This document shows, piece by piece, positions 26,107 through 34,855 of a stretch of 64,000 nucleotides of DNA (the first letter of the stretch is position 1; every line of letters starts with the position of its first letter). The position numbers and the translations under genes were made by a program. Location: the NCBI RefSeq assembly GCF_001050375.1, contig NZ_KQ130491.1, forward strand, positions 1 through 64,000, in the 5' to 3' direction. The notes beneath the pieces are model-generated. The model had not been told where the DNA came from. It worked only from the letters and a program-made list of their open reading frames with translations, and made no database searches. This DNA is from Catenovulum maritimum (GTDB lineage: Bacteria > Pseudomonadota > Gammaproteobacteria > Enterobacterales > Alteromonadaceae).

Positions 26107-26476
26107 CCAATGGAGCGATGACATCCCCATATACAAGCAACTTGTAGAAAAACTAAAGAAAGCCATTTTGAATAATATGTATCCTGAAGAGACAGCTTTG
26201 CCCTCGGTTAGAGCGATTTCTGCAGAGTTAAATATCAATCATATTACGGTTTCAAAAGCTTACCATGAATTATTAGATGATGGACTCATCGAAAAGAGAA
26301 GAGGGTTAGGTATGTTTGTTAAATTAGGTGCAATAGAAGTGTTAAGTCATTCAGAAAAAACAAAATTTTTGACAGAAGATTTACCAAAATTGATTCAGAA
26401 AATGCACCAGCTCAACATAGACAGTGAACTCGTAATTAAGCAAATAAAGCAATTAGCTAAGGAGTCTGAACAATGA
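26099..26476 (+). CDS. YtrA-subfamily GntR regulator
   Basis: A 125-residue regulator with a winged helix (IPIYKQLVEKLKKAIL, LPSVRAISAELNINHITVSKAYHELLDDGLIEKRRGLGMFV) and only about 50 further residues, which is the short-effector YtrA architecture. YtrA regulators usually repress linked ABC-transporter operons. Overlaps the GIN gene by 8 bp and the ATPase gene by 4 bp. The 40-bp palindrome upstream is the predicted binding site. Confidence 0.93.
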   Translation: MNNQWSDDIPIYKQLVEKLKKAILNNMYPEETALPSVRAISAELNINHITVSKAYHELLDDGLIEKRRGLGMFVKLGAIEVLSHSEKTKFLTEDLPKLIQKMHQLNIDSELVIKQIKQLAKESEQ

Positions 26477-27345
26477 AACCCGTGATTCAGGCAACAAATT
26501 TAAATAAATTTTATGCCAAGCAGCAAGTATTATCTGGGGTTAACTTTACAGCCCAATCAGGTGAAATTATTGGTGTTGTGGGTACCAATGGCGCAGGAAA
26601 AAGTACTTTGCTTAAGAGTTTGCTTGGTTTAACTCGAGTTGAAGGCGACATTGAAGTTTGCGGTTTAAACCCACGAGAAGCTCATGATAAATTGATGGAA
26701 AAAGTCAGCTTTATTGCCGACACCGCGACTTTACCTAAGTGGATTACTGCGGCTCAGTTGTTCGAATATACAGCAGCAACTCATCCTAATTTTAATTTAG
26801 AATTAGCGGAAGCTTTTTTAGCTAAAACCAAAATTAAAGCCAATCAAAAAGTTAAAACTATGTCTAAAGGCATGGTTACCCAGTTACATTTAGCTTTAGT
26901 GATAGCGATTGATTCAGAGCTGTTAGTGTTAGATGAGCCAACAATTGGTTTGGATGTGATTCGCAGAAAGTCTTTTTATAATAGCCTGTTAGAAGATTAT
27001 TTTGATGATAACAACACAATTATTATTACCACGCATCAAATTGAAGAAGTCGAAAATATACTGACCCGAGCGGTATTTATTGATGACGGCAAAATCGTAT
27101 TAGATATGAATATAGAAGACATACCTCAGCGTTTTGCGCAGATTAAAGTTCAACCAGCCTGTCAGCCGCAACTAGAAGCGCTTAAGCCGATTTATCAAAC
27201 TAAAGCTATTGATGGTTTAGTTTACTTTTTCGATGGTTTTAATCCTGAGCAATTGACAGAATTTGGTGAATATAAAACCCCAAGTTTATCGGATATTTTT
27301 GTTGCCTTATTAGAAAAACAAGCAGTGGAGGTGAACCATGTTTAA
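26473..27345 (+). CDS. ABC transporter ATP-binding protein
   Basis: A 290-residue ATPase: Walker A GTNGAGKST (near 36), a signature-like MSKGMVTQLHLALVI in place of LSGGQ, Walker B LLVLDEPTIGLD, and H-loop ITTHQIEEVE. The MSKGM signature is common in YtrB/BcrA-type exporters linked to GntR regulators. It pairs with the downstream permease. Transported substrate unknown; envelope stress or antimicrobial export is an inference from YtrA-type operons. Confidence 0.93.
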   Translation: MKPVIQATNLNKFYAKQQVLSGVNFTAQSGEIIGVVGTNGAGKSTLLKSLLGLTRVEGDIEVCGLNPREAHDKLMEKVSFIADTATLPKWITAAQLFEYTAATHPNFNLELAEAFLAKTKIKANQKVKTMSKGMVTQLHLALVIAIDSELLVLDEPTIGLDVIRRKSFYNSLLEDYFDDNNTIIITTHQIEEVENILTRAVFIDDGKIVLDMNIEDIPQRFAQIKVQPACQPQLEALKPIYQTKAIDGLVYFFDGFNPEQLTEFGEYKTPSLSDIFVALLEKQAVEVNHV

Positions 27346-28333
27346 TCTATATTTAGCTCAGTTTAAACGGGAGTTTTGGGAACATAAAACGGTTATGTTT
27401 AAGGTACCTTTAATTGCGGCGTCTGTTGCTATTATCTCTATGTTAATCATGCTGCTTTATTTTCCTAGTATAGATAGCAAAACAATATATGTGCAGGCTG
27501 ATGGCGATTTACATATATCATTTGGCAATTCAAACAGTGGATATTCGACTCACTCTTCTGAGGTGTTATTAGATTCATCTCAGATAGATACGTTAGAAAA
27601 TTGGCAAGCGGTTGAGCAAGATTTTCCTCAGCGGGAAATCCAGAAAAAACCAGAGATGCAGCACTTAAAAGCAGAAGACTTAGCAGCTTTTCAAACTTGG
27701 AGTTTAGGTTTTAGTGCTTTGGTTATTTCTGTCTTTTTGATTAGTCTACTGGTCTCTAGCTTTTCTGCTGATAGAAAAGATAGCAGTATTTTATTTTGGC
27801 GGTCATTACCTATACCCGAAAGCCGAAATGTTGTGGTGAAGTATTTAAATGCATATTTAGGCCTAACTTTTATTTATCTTGCGATTACCTTATTAGCGTC
27901 TTTGATCATATTGAGTATGTTTGCTGTATTTGAAAGCTATATCTCTCCGGCAACAGATTTCATTATCACGCCATTGTTATGGTCGTTATTTTGGGCTTTT
28001 GCGAGTGGCTGCCTTTATTTGTTCTTTATTGTTTTTTGGCTGTCACCTATTTTTGCTTGGATCGGATTAGCAGCTAGTTACCCTAATCGTAATTTTGCAT
28101 TAGTCGCGATAGTACCTTTGTTATTAATCTCTTTGGTGGAATGGATTATCTTTAGTACAAAGACTTTTTCAACTAGCATCATAGATTACATAGATAAAGG
28201 AATGGACTCGGTTAGCTATTTAGCTAAAGGTGAATTTGGCCAAGTAGACTTTGGATTATTTGCGATAGGTCTGGTTGTTAGTGTGTTGTTTACTATCGCA
28301 ACTATCTATATGCGTAAATGGCGCATCGATTAG
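27338..28333 (+). CDS. ABC-2-type permease
   Basis: A 331-residue inner-membrane protein with about six hydrophobic segments (near 25-45, 125-150, 170-195, 205-245, 250-270, 305-325) and a long extracytoplasmic loop after the first (residues 46-120). It overlaps the ATPase gene by 8 bp. It has no clear paralogue in the window and no fused domains. It is the membrane partner of the ATPase. Confidence 0.85.
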   Translation: MFNLYLAQFKREFWEHKTVMFKVPLIAASVAIISMLIMLLYFPSIDSKTIYVQADGDLHISFGNSNSGYSTHSSEVLLDSSQIDTLENWQAVEQDFPQREIQKKPEMQHLKAEDLAAFQTWSLGFSALVISVFLISLLVSSFSADRKDSSILFWRSLPIPESRNVVVKYLNAYLGLTFIYLAITLLASLIILSMFAVFESYISPATDFIITPLLWSLFWAFASGCLYLFFIVFWLSPIFAWIGLAASYPNRNFALVAIVPLLLISLVEWIIFSTKTFSTSIIDYIDKGMDSVSYLAKGEFGQVDFGLFAIGLVVSVLFTIATIYMRKWRID

Positions 28334-28425
28334 CGGCTTCATTCGTTATAAGCCGGCATTATTTAATCGGCCGGCTTGATATCTTTGCTCAGACAATGAA
28401 TTTAGTTTTATAAGGATTTATCTAG

Positions 28426-31389
28426 ATGAAAACATCCGTTATTTTTCGACGGGCGATTTATTTCTTATTGCTCAATATTTTTAGCCTACAGTCTGCTTTA
28501 GCGAGTGTGAATATATTTGCCCAAGAGGATGATTGGCAGACGATAGAAACCGAACATTTCAATGTTCATTTTCCACCTGAGTTAAAAACTTGGGCCGTTT
28601 CTGCTGCGCATCAGGCTGAGATTGTAAGAGAGGTACTTAAAAAACAACAAAACAGAGTGTTAACAGAGAAAGTCGATACTTTTGTTGTTGATCCTTACAA
28701 TCTTCCTAATGGCATGGCTATGGGGCTGAGTCATAAACCAATTATGATATTGTTCGCCACCCCAGTGCAGTCAAACATACTGCCTAATTTTTCTAGCTGG
28801 CAGCAAACGCTAATTTTACATGAATATGTTCATTTGCTGCATTTAGCACAGAAACCTAGACATAAGTGGCGCAACCGAGCAGCGCAATGGTTTGACTTAT
28901 ATGATGCTTTAAAGCTTGATTCAGAGCGCTGGGTAGCCGAAGGCTATGCCACTCTACTTGAATCTAAATTAACCGGTCGAGGTCGTTTGTACGATGAAAG
29001 TGCAGAAAGCTTTTTGCTGCAAATTGCTAAACAGGGCGCTTTACCTAGCTATGAAGAGTTAAATAGGACTAAGGGCAGCTTTTCCGCTGGGGCTATGGCT
29101 TATCTGGTTGGTGCCAGATATTTAAAGTGGTTAGAAGATAAATACTCAGTTGAAGATTTAGATTCAGTATGGACACGTTGGTTTGCGGTTGAAAAGCGTG
29201 ATTTTAATCAGGCTTTTGTCGGGGTTTTTCAACAATCACCAAAACGTTTATATCAGGCATTTGTGGCTGAATATACAGAAAAAGCGATGCGTCACTTTCG
29301 CCAATTTGAATCCTCAAAAGCGACGCTCTGGATGGATTTTAAAGGTTGGGTTGTTTCTCCTAAAGTAAGCCCAAATGGTCAAAAAATTGCGTTTTTATCA
29401 AAAAATAAAAAACAGAAAAGCACTCGGTTAAATGTGCATTCAACCGCCGAAAATACTAAAGCATTAGAAAAGTTTAAGCAGAAAAACGCTAAAATTTTAA
29501 AGCGTGATCCTGTCGATATTCTAGATAAGATGCCAAAAGTTTTCGAGCGAAAGCATCAAGCGAGTCTTTCATTGTTGAGCTATCCCGGCATTAATAATCT
29601 GGTATGGTCAGATGACGAGACGATTCTATTTACCGCATTAACTTATAGCGAGCAGCACAAATCATTCCGTAATTTACACAGTTGGAATATTAAGACGAAT
29701 CAAGTACGCCGCTTGACTGATGAAATCAATATACGACGTTTTGATCTGGCTAGGTTTTCCAATCAAACTGGTCACTTTATTATTGCGGAAAAGAGTGAGT
29801 TGGGACAATCTCAGCTAATAAAGCTGGATCTGAGCAGTGATAAACTTGTCAATTTGACTGAGGCGAGTTTAGAGCATATTTACGATTTCCCTAAAATAAG
29901 TCCGAATAAGCAAAAACTAGCTTATTTGCGCACAGGGCTAAATCAAAAGTGGCGATTAGCCGTCAGAGATTTAGAGAATAAGACCGATTTTTGGCTACCT
30001 TTACCTAAAGATTACCAGTATGTTTCTTTCCCGCTTTGGCACCCAAGCAACGGGAATTTACTTTTTGTCGCCAGCCAAGATAATGCTTTTCGCTTATACC
30101 AATATGATTTTGCGACCAAGACGCTTTCGGCTTTAACTTCGGGAGAACAAAGTGTTTATTGGCCGGAGTTTTTAACCGAAAACAAGCTAGTTTATTTGAC
30201 CGCTAATGCGGATGGTATGGATCTGTATCAGATCAAACTAGACGAGTTAACTCCAAATAACTTAACTTTGAATTATTTAGCCCAAGACGATTTAGATGGC
30301 ACAGTAAGTAAACCTGAAAAAAGGTATCTGAATCAAACCAGCAAGTGGATGTTACCACCAGCCGAAGTTAAAACTAGCCAAGATATAGGGCAACTAAAAC
30401 CTTATGGTAGAGGCAAGCAATTTGGTACTTTGGTATTCGGCTTACATCAAAATACGGCGTCAACTGAATTGCTTGAGCTTGGTTTTAGAAGTTCGGATTG
30501 GCTACAAAAATTCAGCTGGCAAGTAAATTATAGTCAAGATACCCAAGCTGAGGTATTGGCTGGTGTTAATGCCAAAGCGAGTTATACGGCATTACCTGTC
30601 GATTTTATGGCTGAGCTTTATCAGTATGAAATGCGACCTGATCGCCAATCTAGTCAGGCTCAGCTCAGTCAAGCTTTTGATTTACCGCCGCAGCAATCCT
30701 TATCGGCTGAAATTAAACAAACGGGTGCTATGTTTAAAGCGAGTTTGCCTTATCAGCAAGCTTGGTTGAAGTTTGATACCTATGCTCAATACCAATGGAT
30801 TGATTACCAATCTGAGTTAATGGCTGTTAACAAACAGCAAAATTTGATCCTAGGTTTTGAGCAATCTTGGCGTTATTTAATGCCTAATTATTACTTATAT
30901 CAATCTAGCTCCGCTGATTTTATTCGAGGCAACACTGATAGTTTAAATTGGCAGGGCAATAACTTAGCTTTAGGGCTAGGTGTTCAATTTGAAAAATACG
31001 CCATTGAACTAGAAACCAAGCGGGTCAATCGAGCCAGTCAATCAGGAAATATTTTAAGCTTAGGTGGGTTTGAGTCTAACTTAGTTTCTAGCCAACAAAA
31101 TATAAATCAGATTTTTAGTCCAGAATTGGCTTTTTATTCTCAGTTTGGTAATGACTATAGCAAACACCAAGCCAAGCTTAAGTATCATGGGTTTAATTTC
31201 TTTATGCGCCAGCAGCAGCTAGATGATAATGAGAAGATAAAATCTGTTGGCGTAGATGCCTCACTTTATATTCCTATGGGATTTACGGGTGTGAGCCAAT
31301 TAAATGCCAAAATTGGCTACGCTAAGGTAAAATCTGAATTACGCAAAGATGATAATCAATTTTGGTTGAGTATTTTTCATAAGTGGTAA
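28426..31389 (+). CDS. Surface gluzincin peptidase-like protein with beta-propeller and outer-membrane barrel
   Basis: A 987-residue exported protein in three parts. Residues 38-280: a gluzincin-type domain with H132-E133-x-x-H136 in LILHEYVHLLHL and a likely third ligand E172 in RWVAEGYATLLES. Residues about 310-640: TolB-like beta-propeller repeats (GWVVSPKVSPNGQKIAFLS, KISPNKQKLAYLR, PLWHPSNGNLLFVA). Residues 660-987: amphipathic strands ending LSIFHKW, an outer-membrane barrel. It probably displays a protease-like head at the cell surface. It starts 92 bp after the permease gene; shared transcription is possible. Substrate unknown. Confidence 0.8.
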   Translation: MKTSVIFRRAIYFLLLNIFSLQSALASVNIFAQEDDWQTIETEHFNVHFPPELKTWAVSAAHQAEIVREVLKKQQNRVLTEKVDTFVVDPYNLPNGMAMGLSHKPIMILFATPVQSNILPNFSSWQQTLILHEYVHLLHLAQKPRHKWRNRAAQWFDLYDALKLDSERWVAEGYATLLESKLTGRGRLYDESAESFLLQIAKQGALPSYEELNRTKGSFSAGAMAYLVGARYLKWLEDKYSVEDLDSVWTRWFAVEKRDFNQAFVGVFQQSPKRLYQAFVAEYTEKAMRHFRQFESSKATLWMDFKGWVVSPKVSPNGQKIAFLSKNKKQKSTRLNVHSTAENTKALEKFKQKNAKILKRDPVDILDKMPKVFERKHQASLSLLSYPGINNLVWSDDETILFTALTYSEQHKSFRNLHSWNIKTNQVRRLTDEINIRRFDLARFSNQTGHFIIAEKSELGQSQLIKLDLSSDKLVNLTEASLEHIYDFPKISPNKQKLAYLRTGLNQKWRLAVRDLENKTDFWLPLPKDYQYVSFPLWHPSNGNLLFVASQDNAFRLYQYDFATKTLSALTSGEQSVYWPEFLTENKLVYLTANADGMDLYQIKLDELTPNNLTLNYLAQDDLDGTVSKPEKRYLNQTSKWMLPPAEVKTSQDIGQLKPYGRGKQFGTLVFGLHQNTASTELLELGFRSSDWLQKFSWQVNYSQDTQAEVLAGVNAKASYTALPVDFMAELYQYEMRPDRQSSQAQLSQAFDLPPQQSLSAEIKQTGAMFKASLPYQQAWLKFDTYAQYQWIDYQSELMAVNKQQNLILGFEQSWRYLMPNYYLYQSSSADFIRGNTDSLNWQGNNLALGLGVQFEKYAIELETKRVNRASQSGNILSLGGFESNLVSSQQNINQIFSPELAFYSQFGNDYSKHQAKLKYHGFNFFMRQQQLDDNEKIKSVGVDASLYIPMGFTGVSQLNAKIGYAKVKSELRKDDNQFWLSIFHKW

Positions 31390-31461
31390 GTGCAAAGCTT
31401 AGTTTTAGTGTGATAGAAATTATAGTGGCTGAAGCTGCTATAAATTTGTTTGGAGAGATAA

Positions 31462-31800
31462 ATGGCAGAACTTGAGATAACGGACCTAGTGGTAGGTGAA
31501 GGAAAAGAAGCGGTTAAAGGTGCGTTAATTACGACTAATTACCGCGGGTTTTTGAGCGATGGAACCCAGTTTGATTCATCTTATGATAAAGGCAGACCTT
31601 TTCAATGTGTGATTGGCACTGGACGCGTGATTAAAGGTTGGGATCAAGGCATTATGGGGATGAAAGTTGGCGGTAAGCGCAAATTATTTGTACCTTCTCA
31701 TTTAGCTTATGGCGAACGTAGTATGGGCAGCGTGATACCTGCTCATTCAGATCTGAGTTTTGAGATTGAATTACTCGAAGTATTGACTCGTGATGATTAA
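31462..31800 (+). CDS. FKBP-type peptidyl-prolyl isomerase
   Basis: A 112-residue single FKBP domain without signal peptide: ITTNYRGFLSDGTQFDSSYDKGRPF, VIKGWDQGIMGMKVGGKRKLFVP, LAYGERSMG and IPAHSDLSFEIELLEV, covering the conserved proline-isomerase pocket. Cytoplasmic protein folding. A good GGAGAG ribosome site precedes the ATG. Monocistronic. Confidence 0.95.
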   Translation: MAELEITDLVVGEGKEAVKGALITTNYRGFLSDGTQFDSSYDKGRPFQCVIGTGRVIKGWDQGIMGMKVGGKRKLFVPSHLAYGERSMGSVIPAHSDLSFEIELLEVLTRDD

Positions 31801-32029
31801 GGGGTCCTGATCTTGGTTTGAGCTGGGCGTACGTTATTTTACAACGCAAATTTAAGGGGATTTATCCCGCTCAGCTTATTTTTTACTGGTACTGTTAATT
31901 GGCTAGCTTCTTTAAGTGAAACATAATTTGCTTATTTTTTGTTCGTGATATTATAATATTATTTCTGGTGTGAGGTCTTTAACCAGACATAACTATAATT
32001 CTAATGCAGGCTAAGGGTGATACTTGTTG

Positions 32030-32065
32030 TTAAATTTAAATCAGATGGGGTTGATTTAAATTTAA
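32030..32065. promoter_or_regulatory. Inverted repeat upstream of the pectate lyase
   Basis: TTAAATTTAAATCA and TGATTTAAATTTAA are exact 14-bp arms separated by GATGGGGT, 70 bp before the start codon. Likely an operator or leader stem. Confidence 0.55.
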
Positions 32066-32068
32066 AGT

Positions 32069-32080
32069 GCCACCGGTGGC
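32069..32080. promoter_or_regulatory. CCGG-centred palindrome, possible LacI-family operator
   Basis: GCCACCGGTGGC is a perfect 12-bp palindrome 55 bp before the pectate lyase start. A central CCGG/CG step in a short palindrome is typical of LacI-family sites, which often govern polysaccharide genes. Confidence 0.45.
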
Positions 32081-32135
32081 TAAGTTGGGTTTGTGGCTTT
32101 AAATTGGAAACTAACAAGATAAAAAAGGTAAAAAA

Positions 32136-33314
32136 ATGAGAAAATTCTTATGCAGTTTGATTTTAATTCTGTTTAGTGCGAGCAGTATCGCAGCCTTATC
32201 TAGTGGGCGATATATTATTGTTTCAAAGTTAAATGGTAATGCTTTAGATGTTGCTAACTTTGATACCGCTAATGGCGCTAATGTGATGACATGGTATACC
32301 TTAGGTAATAATAACCAGCAATTTGATGTGCAAGATTTAGGGGATGGGTCGTACTCAATCCGAGCGGTCCATAGTGGTAAATCTTTGGATGTTTATGAAT
32401 GGAATACTGGCGATGGTGCCGAAGTTAGGCAGTGGGACTATACAGGTGCAGATAATCAGCGTTGGTGGTTAGATTATTACGGCGCAGGAAATTATGCGAT
32501 AACCTCTAAATTTAGTGGTAAGTCAATTGACGTATGGGGAATGAGTATGTTCCCAGGTGCAGACGCTAGGCTTTATTCTTACTGGGGCGGTGCGGGTCAA
32601 TTATGGAGCTTTATTCGAGTTGGTAGCGCAAGCGAGTGCTATGCGGGCGCAACTTTAACCAATACTTTTGTTGATTGTGGGGGGAAAACAATCGGGCTAA
32701 GTTGTAGTGGCGATGATGAATCTCAAGGCGCTGTGTTATCGCTTGATAATTCAACGGTTAAAAATGTAAAACTCTCTTCAAGTGGCGGGGCTGATGGCAT
32801 TCACTGTACTGCAGGTAACTGTACTATTGCTGATGTAACATGGAACGATATATGTGAAGACGCCGCGACAAATAAGTCTGAGGGAGGAACTATGACAATT
32901 GTTGGTGGTTCAGCATATAACTCAAATTCGGGTTATGGCGGAAAACCAGATAAAATTTTCCAACATAACTCTAAAAATAGCACCACAATTATTGGTGGAG
33001 GTTTCACCGCAACTGGGACTCATGGAAAGTTATGGCGGTCTTGTGGTAACTGTAGTAATAATGGCGGCCCAAGAAATGTGATCATTAACGATGTAAACAT
33101 TAATGCGACTATAGGTTCGATTGCTGGTGTAAATAGTAATTATGGTGATATCGCGATTATTCGTAACTTAAGAATTAAAAATTATTCTTCTGGTAAGCCA
33201 CCTGTATGTGAAGAGTATCAAGGTGTACAAAAGGGTAGCTCGTCGACTAAGTATGGGGAAGCGTGGAACTCTGCTAGTTGTAATGTATCGACTTCTGATG
33301 TGAGTTCTCTTTAG
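32136..33314 (+). CDS. Secreted pectate lyase, family PL3, with N-terminal ricin-type CBM13
   Basis: A 392-residue exported enzyme: signal peptide (to about residue 20), a ricin-like trefoil (about 22-165) with three repeats sharing GKSLDV/GKSIDV and QRWWLDYYGAGNY, then a PL3 right-handed beta-helix (about 170-392) with DGIHCTAGNCTIADVTWNDICEDAAT, DKIFQHN and GKLWRSCGNCS, the last two being PL3 signatures. It should cleave polygalacturonate by calcium-dependent beta-elimination. Cysteines are frequent, as usual in PL3. Monocistronic, with its own regulatory palindromes. Confidence 0.92.
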   Translation: MRKFLCSLILILFSASSIAALSSGRYIIVSKLNGNALDVANFDTANGANVMTWYTLGNNNQQFDVQDLGDGSYSIRAVHSGKSLDVYEWNTGDGAEVRQWDYTGADNQRWWLDYYGAGNYAITSKFSGKSIDVWGMSMFPGADARLYSYWGGAGQLWSFIRVGSASECYAGATLTNTFVDCGGKTIGLSCSGDDESQGAVLSLDNSTVKNVKLSSSGGADGIHCTAGNCTIADVTWNDICEDAATNKSEGGTMTIVGGSAYNSNSGYGGKPDKIFQHNSKNSTTIIGGGFTATGTHGKLWRSCGNCSNNGGPRNVIINDVNINATIGSIAGVNSNYGDIAIIRNLRIKNYSSGKPPVCEEYQGVQKGSSSTKYGEAWNSASCNVSTSDVSSL

Positions 33315-33381
33315 TTATTGGTTTAATTGCCAAATAGGCAGTATGCACTTAGTATTGTGCATGCGTTTTGGGAATTTAGAC

Positions 33382-33419
33382 TTGCTTTAAAGTTGGAGGT
33401 TAAACCAACTTTAAAGCAA
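33382..33419. terminator. Bidirectional terminator between pectate lyase and modF
   Basis: TTGCTTTAAAGTTGG and CCAACTTTAAAGCAA are exact 15-bp arms around AGGTTAAA between convergent genes, 9 bp from the modF stop. Confidence 0.75.
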
Positions 33420-33427
33420 TTTAAGTA

Positions 33428-34825
33428 TTATTCGCTAAGTTTAATTTTTTGCTTAAATAATGGCAAATGTTCATCTTCTCTGTGGCTGACTAGGACGATT
33501 GTGCTGTGTCGCTGAGATTCAATGTGTTGCAAAAAGTTGAGTATTTTATGTCGGTTAACTTCATCAAGGCCTTGGGTTGGTTCATCTAGCATTAACAGCA
33601 AAGGGGCTTTGACTAAGGCTCTGGCAATTAATACTAACCTTTGCTCGCCGTAACTTAATTGAGAAAATAGTGAGTTAGCGGCTTTTCTCATACCTATTTT
33701 ATCAAGCCAATGTTTGGCTATGTTTAACTGGGTGGCGTCTGGCTGTTTATATAAGCCGATTGAGTCATAAAACCCTGAAAGAACCACAGTTAGTACATTG
33801 CAATTGACTCTATAGCTTCTGTGTAATTCTGAACTGACCAAACCTATGTTTTTCTTTATATCCCAAATAGTTTCGCCCGAACCTCGGCGATAGCCAAATA
33901 CAGTGACTGGATTGCTAAAGCATTGTGGGCAATCGCCAGTGATTAGGTGCATTAGGGTTGATTTACCCGAGCCATTTTTGCCGGTAATTAAGGTGTGCTC
34001 TAAGGGTTTTATATTTAAGCTAACCTCAGAAAAAATTTGACGCTGGTTGTAACTGACGCTGCAATTTTCCAGTTGGGCTAAATAAGTATGCTGGTAGTCG
34101 CTAATTTGGAAAGGGCGATCTGGCCAGTCATTATTATCGAGCGTCTCTATACTGAGGAGTTGGTCTAATGCTTGTCCTGTTTTACTTGAATTGAGCTGGC
34201 CTAAATTGAGTAATTCTCCCCGTTCAATAAAAGCCACTTGCTGACACCAAAGAGGAATGTCTTGGCGATTACTTAACAGTAATAATACACAAATGCCTTG
34301 CTGACTGGCTTGCTTTAGCGTTTCTGAAAGCGCTTGGCAAGACTCCGTATCTAAACTGTCGAATGGGTTGTCACAGATAAGTAAATCTATACCGGAAAAA
34401 ATAGCTTTTAATATGAGTAATTTACGGCTTTCCCCTGTACTCAATTGGCGGTAGCCGGTTTCTAATTTTTCAGTTAAACCAAGCTGAGCGATTAAAGGGT
34501 GATTTAATTTATCTGCGGGTAAAAAGTCTTTGGCTTTAGTGCCGTAATCTACTTCATTGGTGATATCGGATTCATCAATTTTTAGCTCATGTTCGTAAAC
34601 GGCTTGCTGCGCCTCAAAAGAAATTAAGCTTACTTTTTTCTGATTCGGTCTGAGTAACTCGTCGGCAGTATAATTAGCCAGTTTATCAGTAAGTAGCTGA
34701 TCTAAATATTGTTTCCCTGAGCCATTTTTACCTACTACAACCCAACTTTCAGTTAAGAAAATTTGCCAATGCTTAATGATTAAATTTTTGTGTTTTAAAT
34801 TATCAATACTCAGAATGGGCTGCAT
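33428..34825 (-). CDS. modF: ModF-like double ABC ATPase
   Basis: A 465-residue soluble protein with two ABC domains, matching E. coli ModF along its length, for example YRRGSGETIWDIKKNIG and LVSSELHRSYRV. The second domain is intact: GKNGSGKST, LSYGEQRLVLIARAL, LLMLDEPTQGLD. The first is degraded: its Walker A reads GKNGSGKQ (Ser/Thr replaced by Gln) and Walker B ends ICDNPFD (catalytic Glu replaced by Asn), while its signature LSTGESRK remains. ModF is associated with molybdate genes but its role is unclear, and no mod genes are nearby. Divergent from the LPD1 gene, 30 bp away. Confidence 0.85.
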   Translation of the reverse strand: MQPILSIDNLKHKNLIIKHWQIFLTESWVVVGKNGSGKQYLDQLLTDKLANYTADELLRPNQKKVSLISFEAQQAVYEHELKIDESDITNEVDYGTKAKDFLPADKLNHPLIAQLGLTEKLETGYRQLSTGESRKLLILKAIFSGIDLLICDNPFDSLDTESCQALSETLKQASQQGICVLLLLSNRQDIPLWCQQVAFIERGELLNLGQLNSSKTGQALDQLLSIETLDNNDWPDRPFQISDYQHTYLAQLENCSVSYNQRQIFSEVSLNIKPLEHTLITGKNGSGKSTLMHLITGDCPQCFSNPVTVFGYRRGSGETIWDIKKNIGLVSSELHRSYRVNCNVLTVVLSGFYDSIGLYKQPDATQLNIAKHWLDKIGMRKAANSLFSQLSYGEQRLVLIARALVKAPLLLMLDEPTQGLDEVNRHKILNFLQHIESQRHSTIVLVSHREDEHLPLFKQKIKLSE

Positions 34826-34855
34826 AAATTAACTCTAGTTTGCTGGTTGCTCTAG

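Larger units (their letters stand above)
31801..32135. other. Intergenic region upstream of the pectate lyase
   Basis: No gene; holds an exact 14-bp inverted repeat (32030-32065) and a 12-bp CCGG-centred palindrome (32069-32080), both described separately. 31801-32029 is AT-rich and otherwise unremarkable. Confidence 0.6.
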
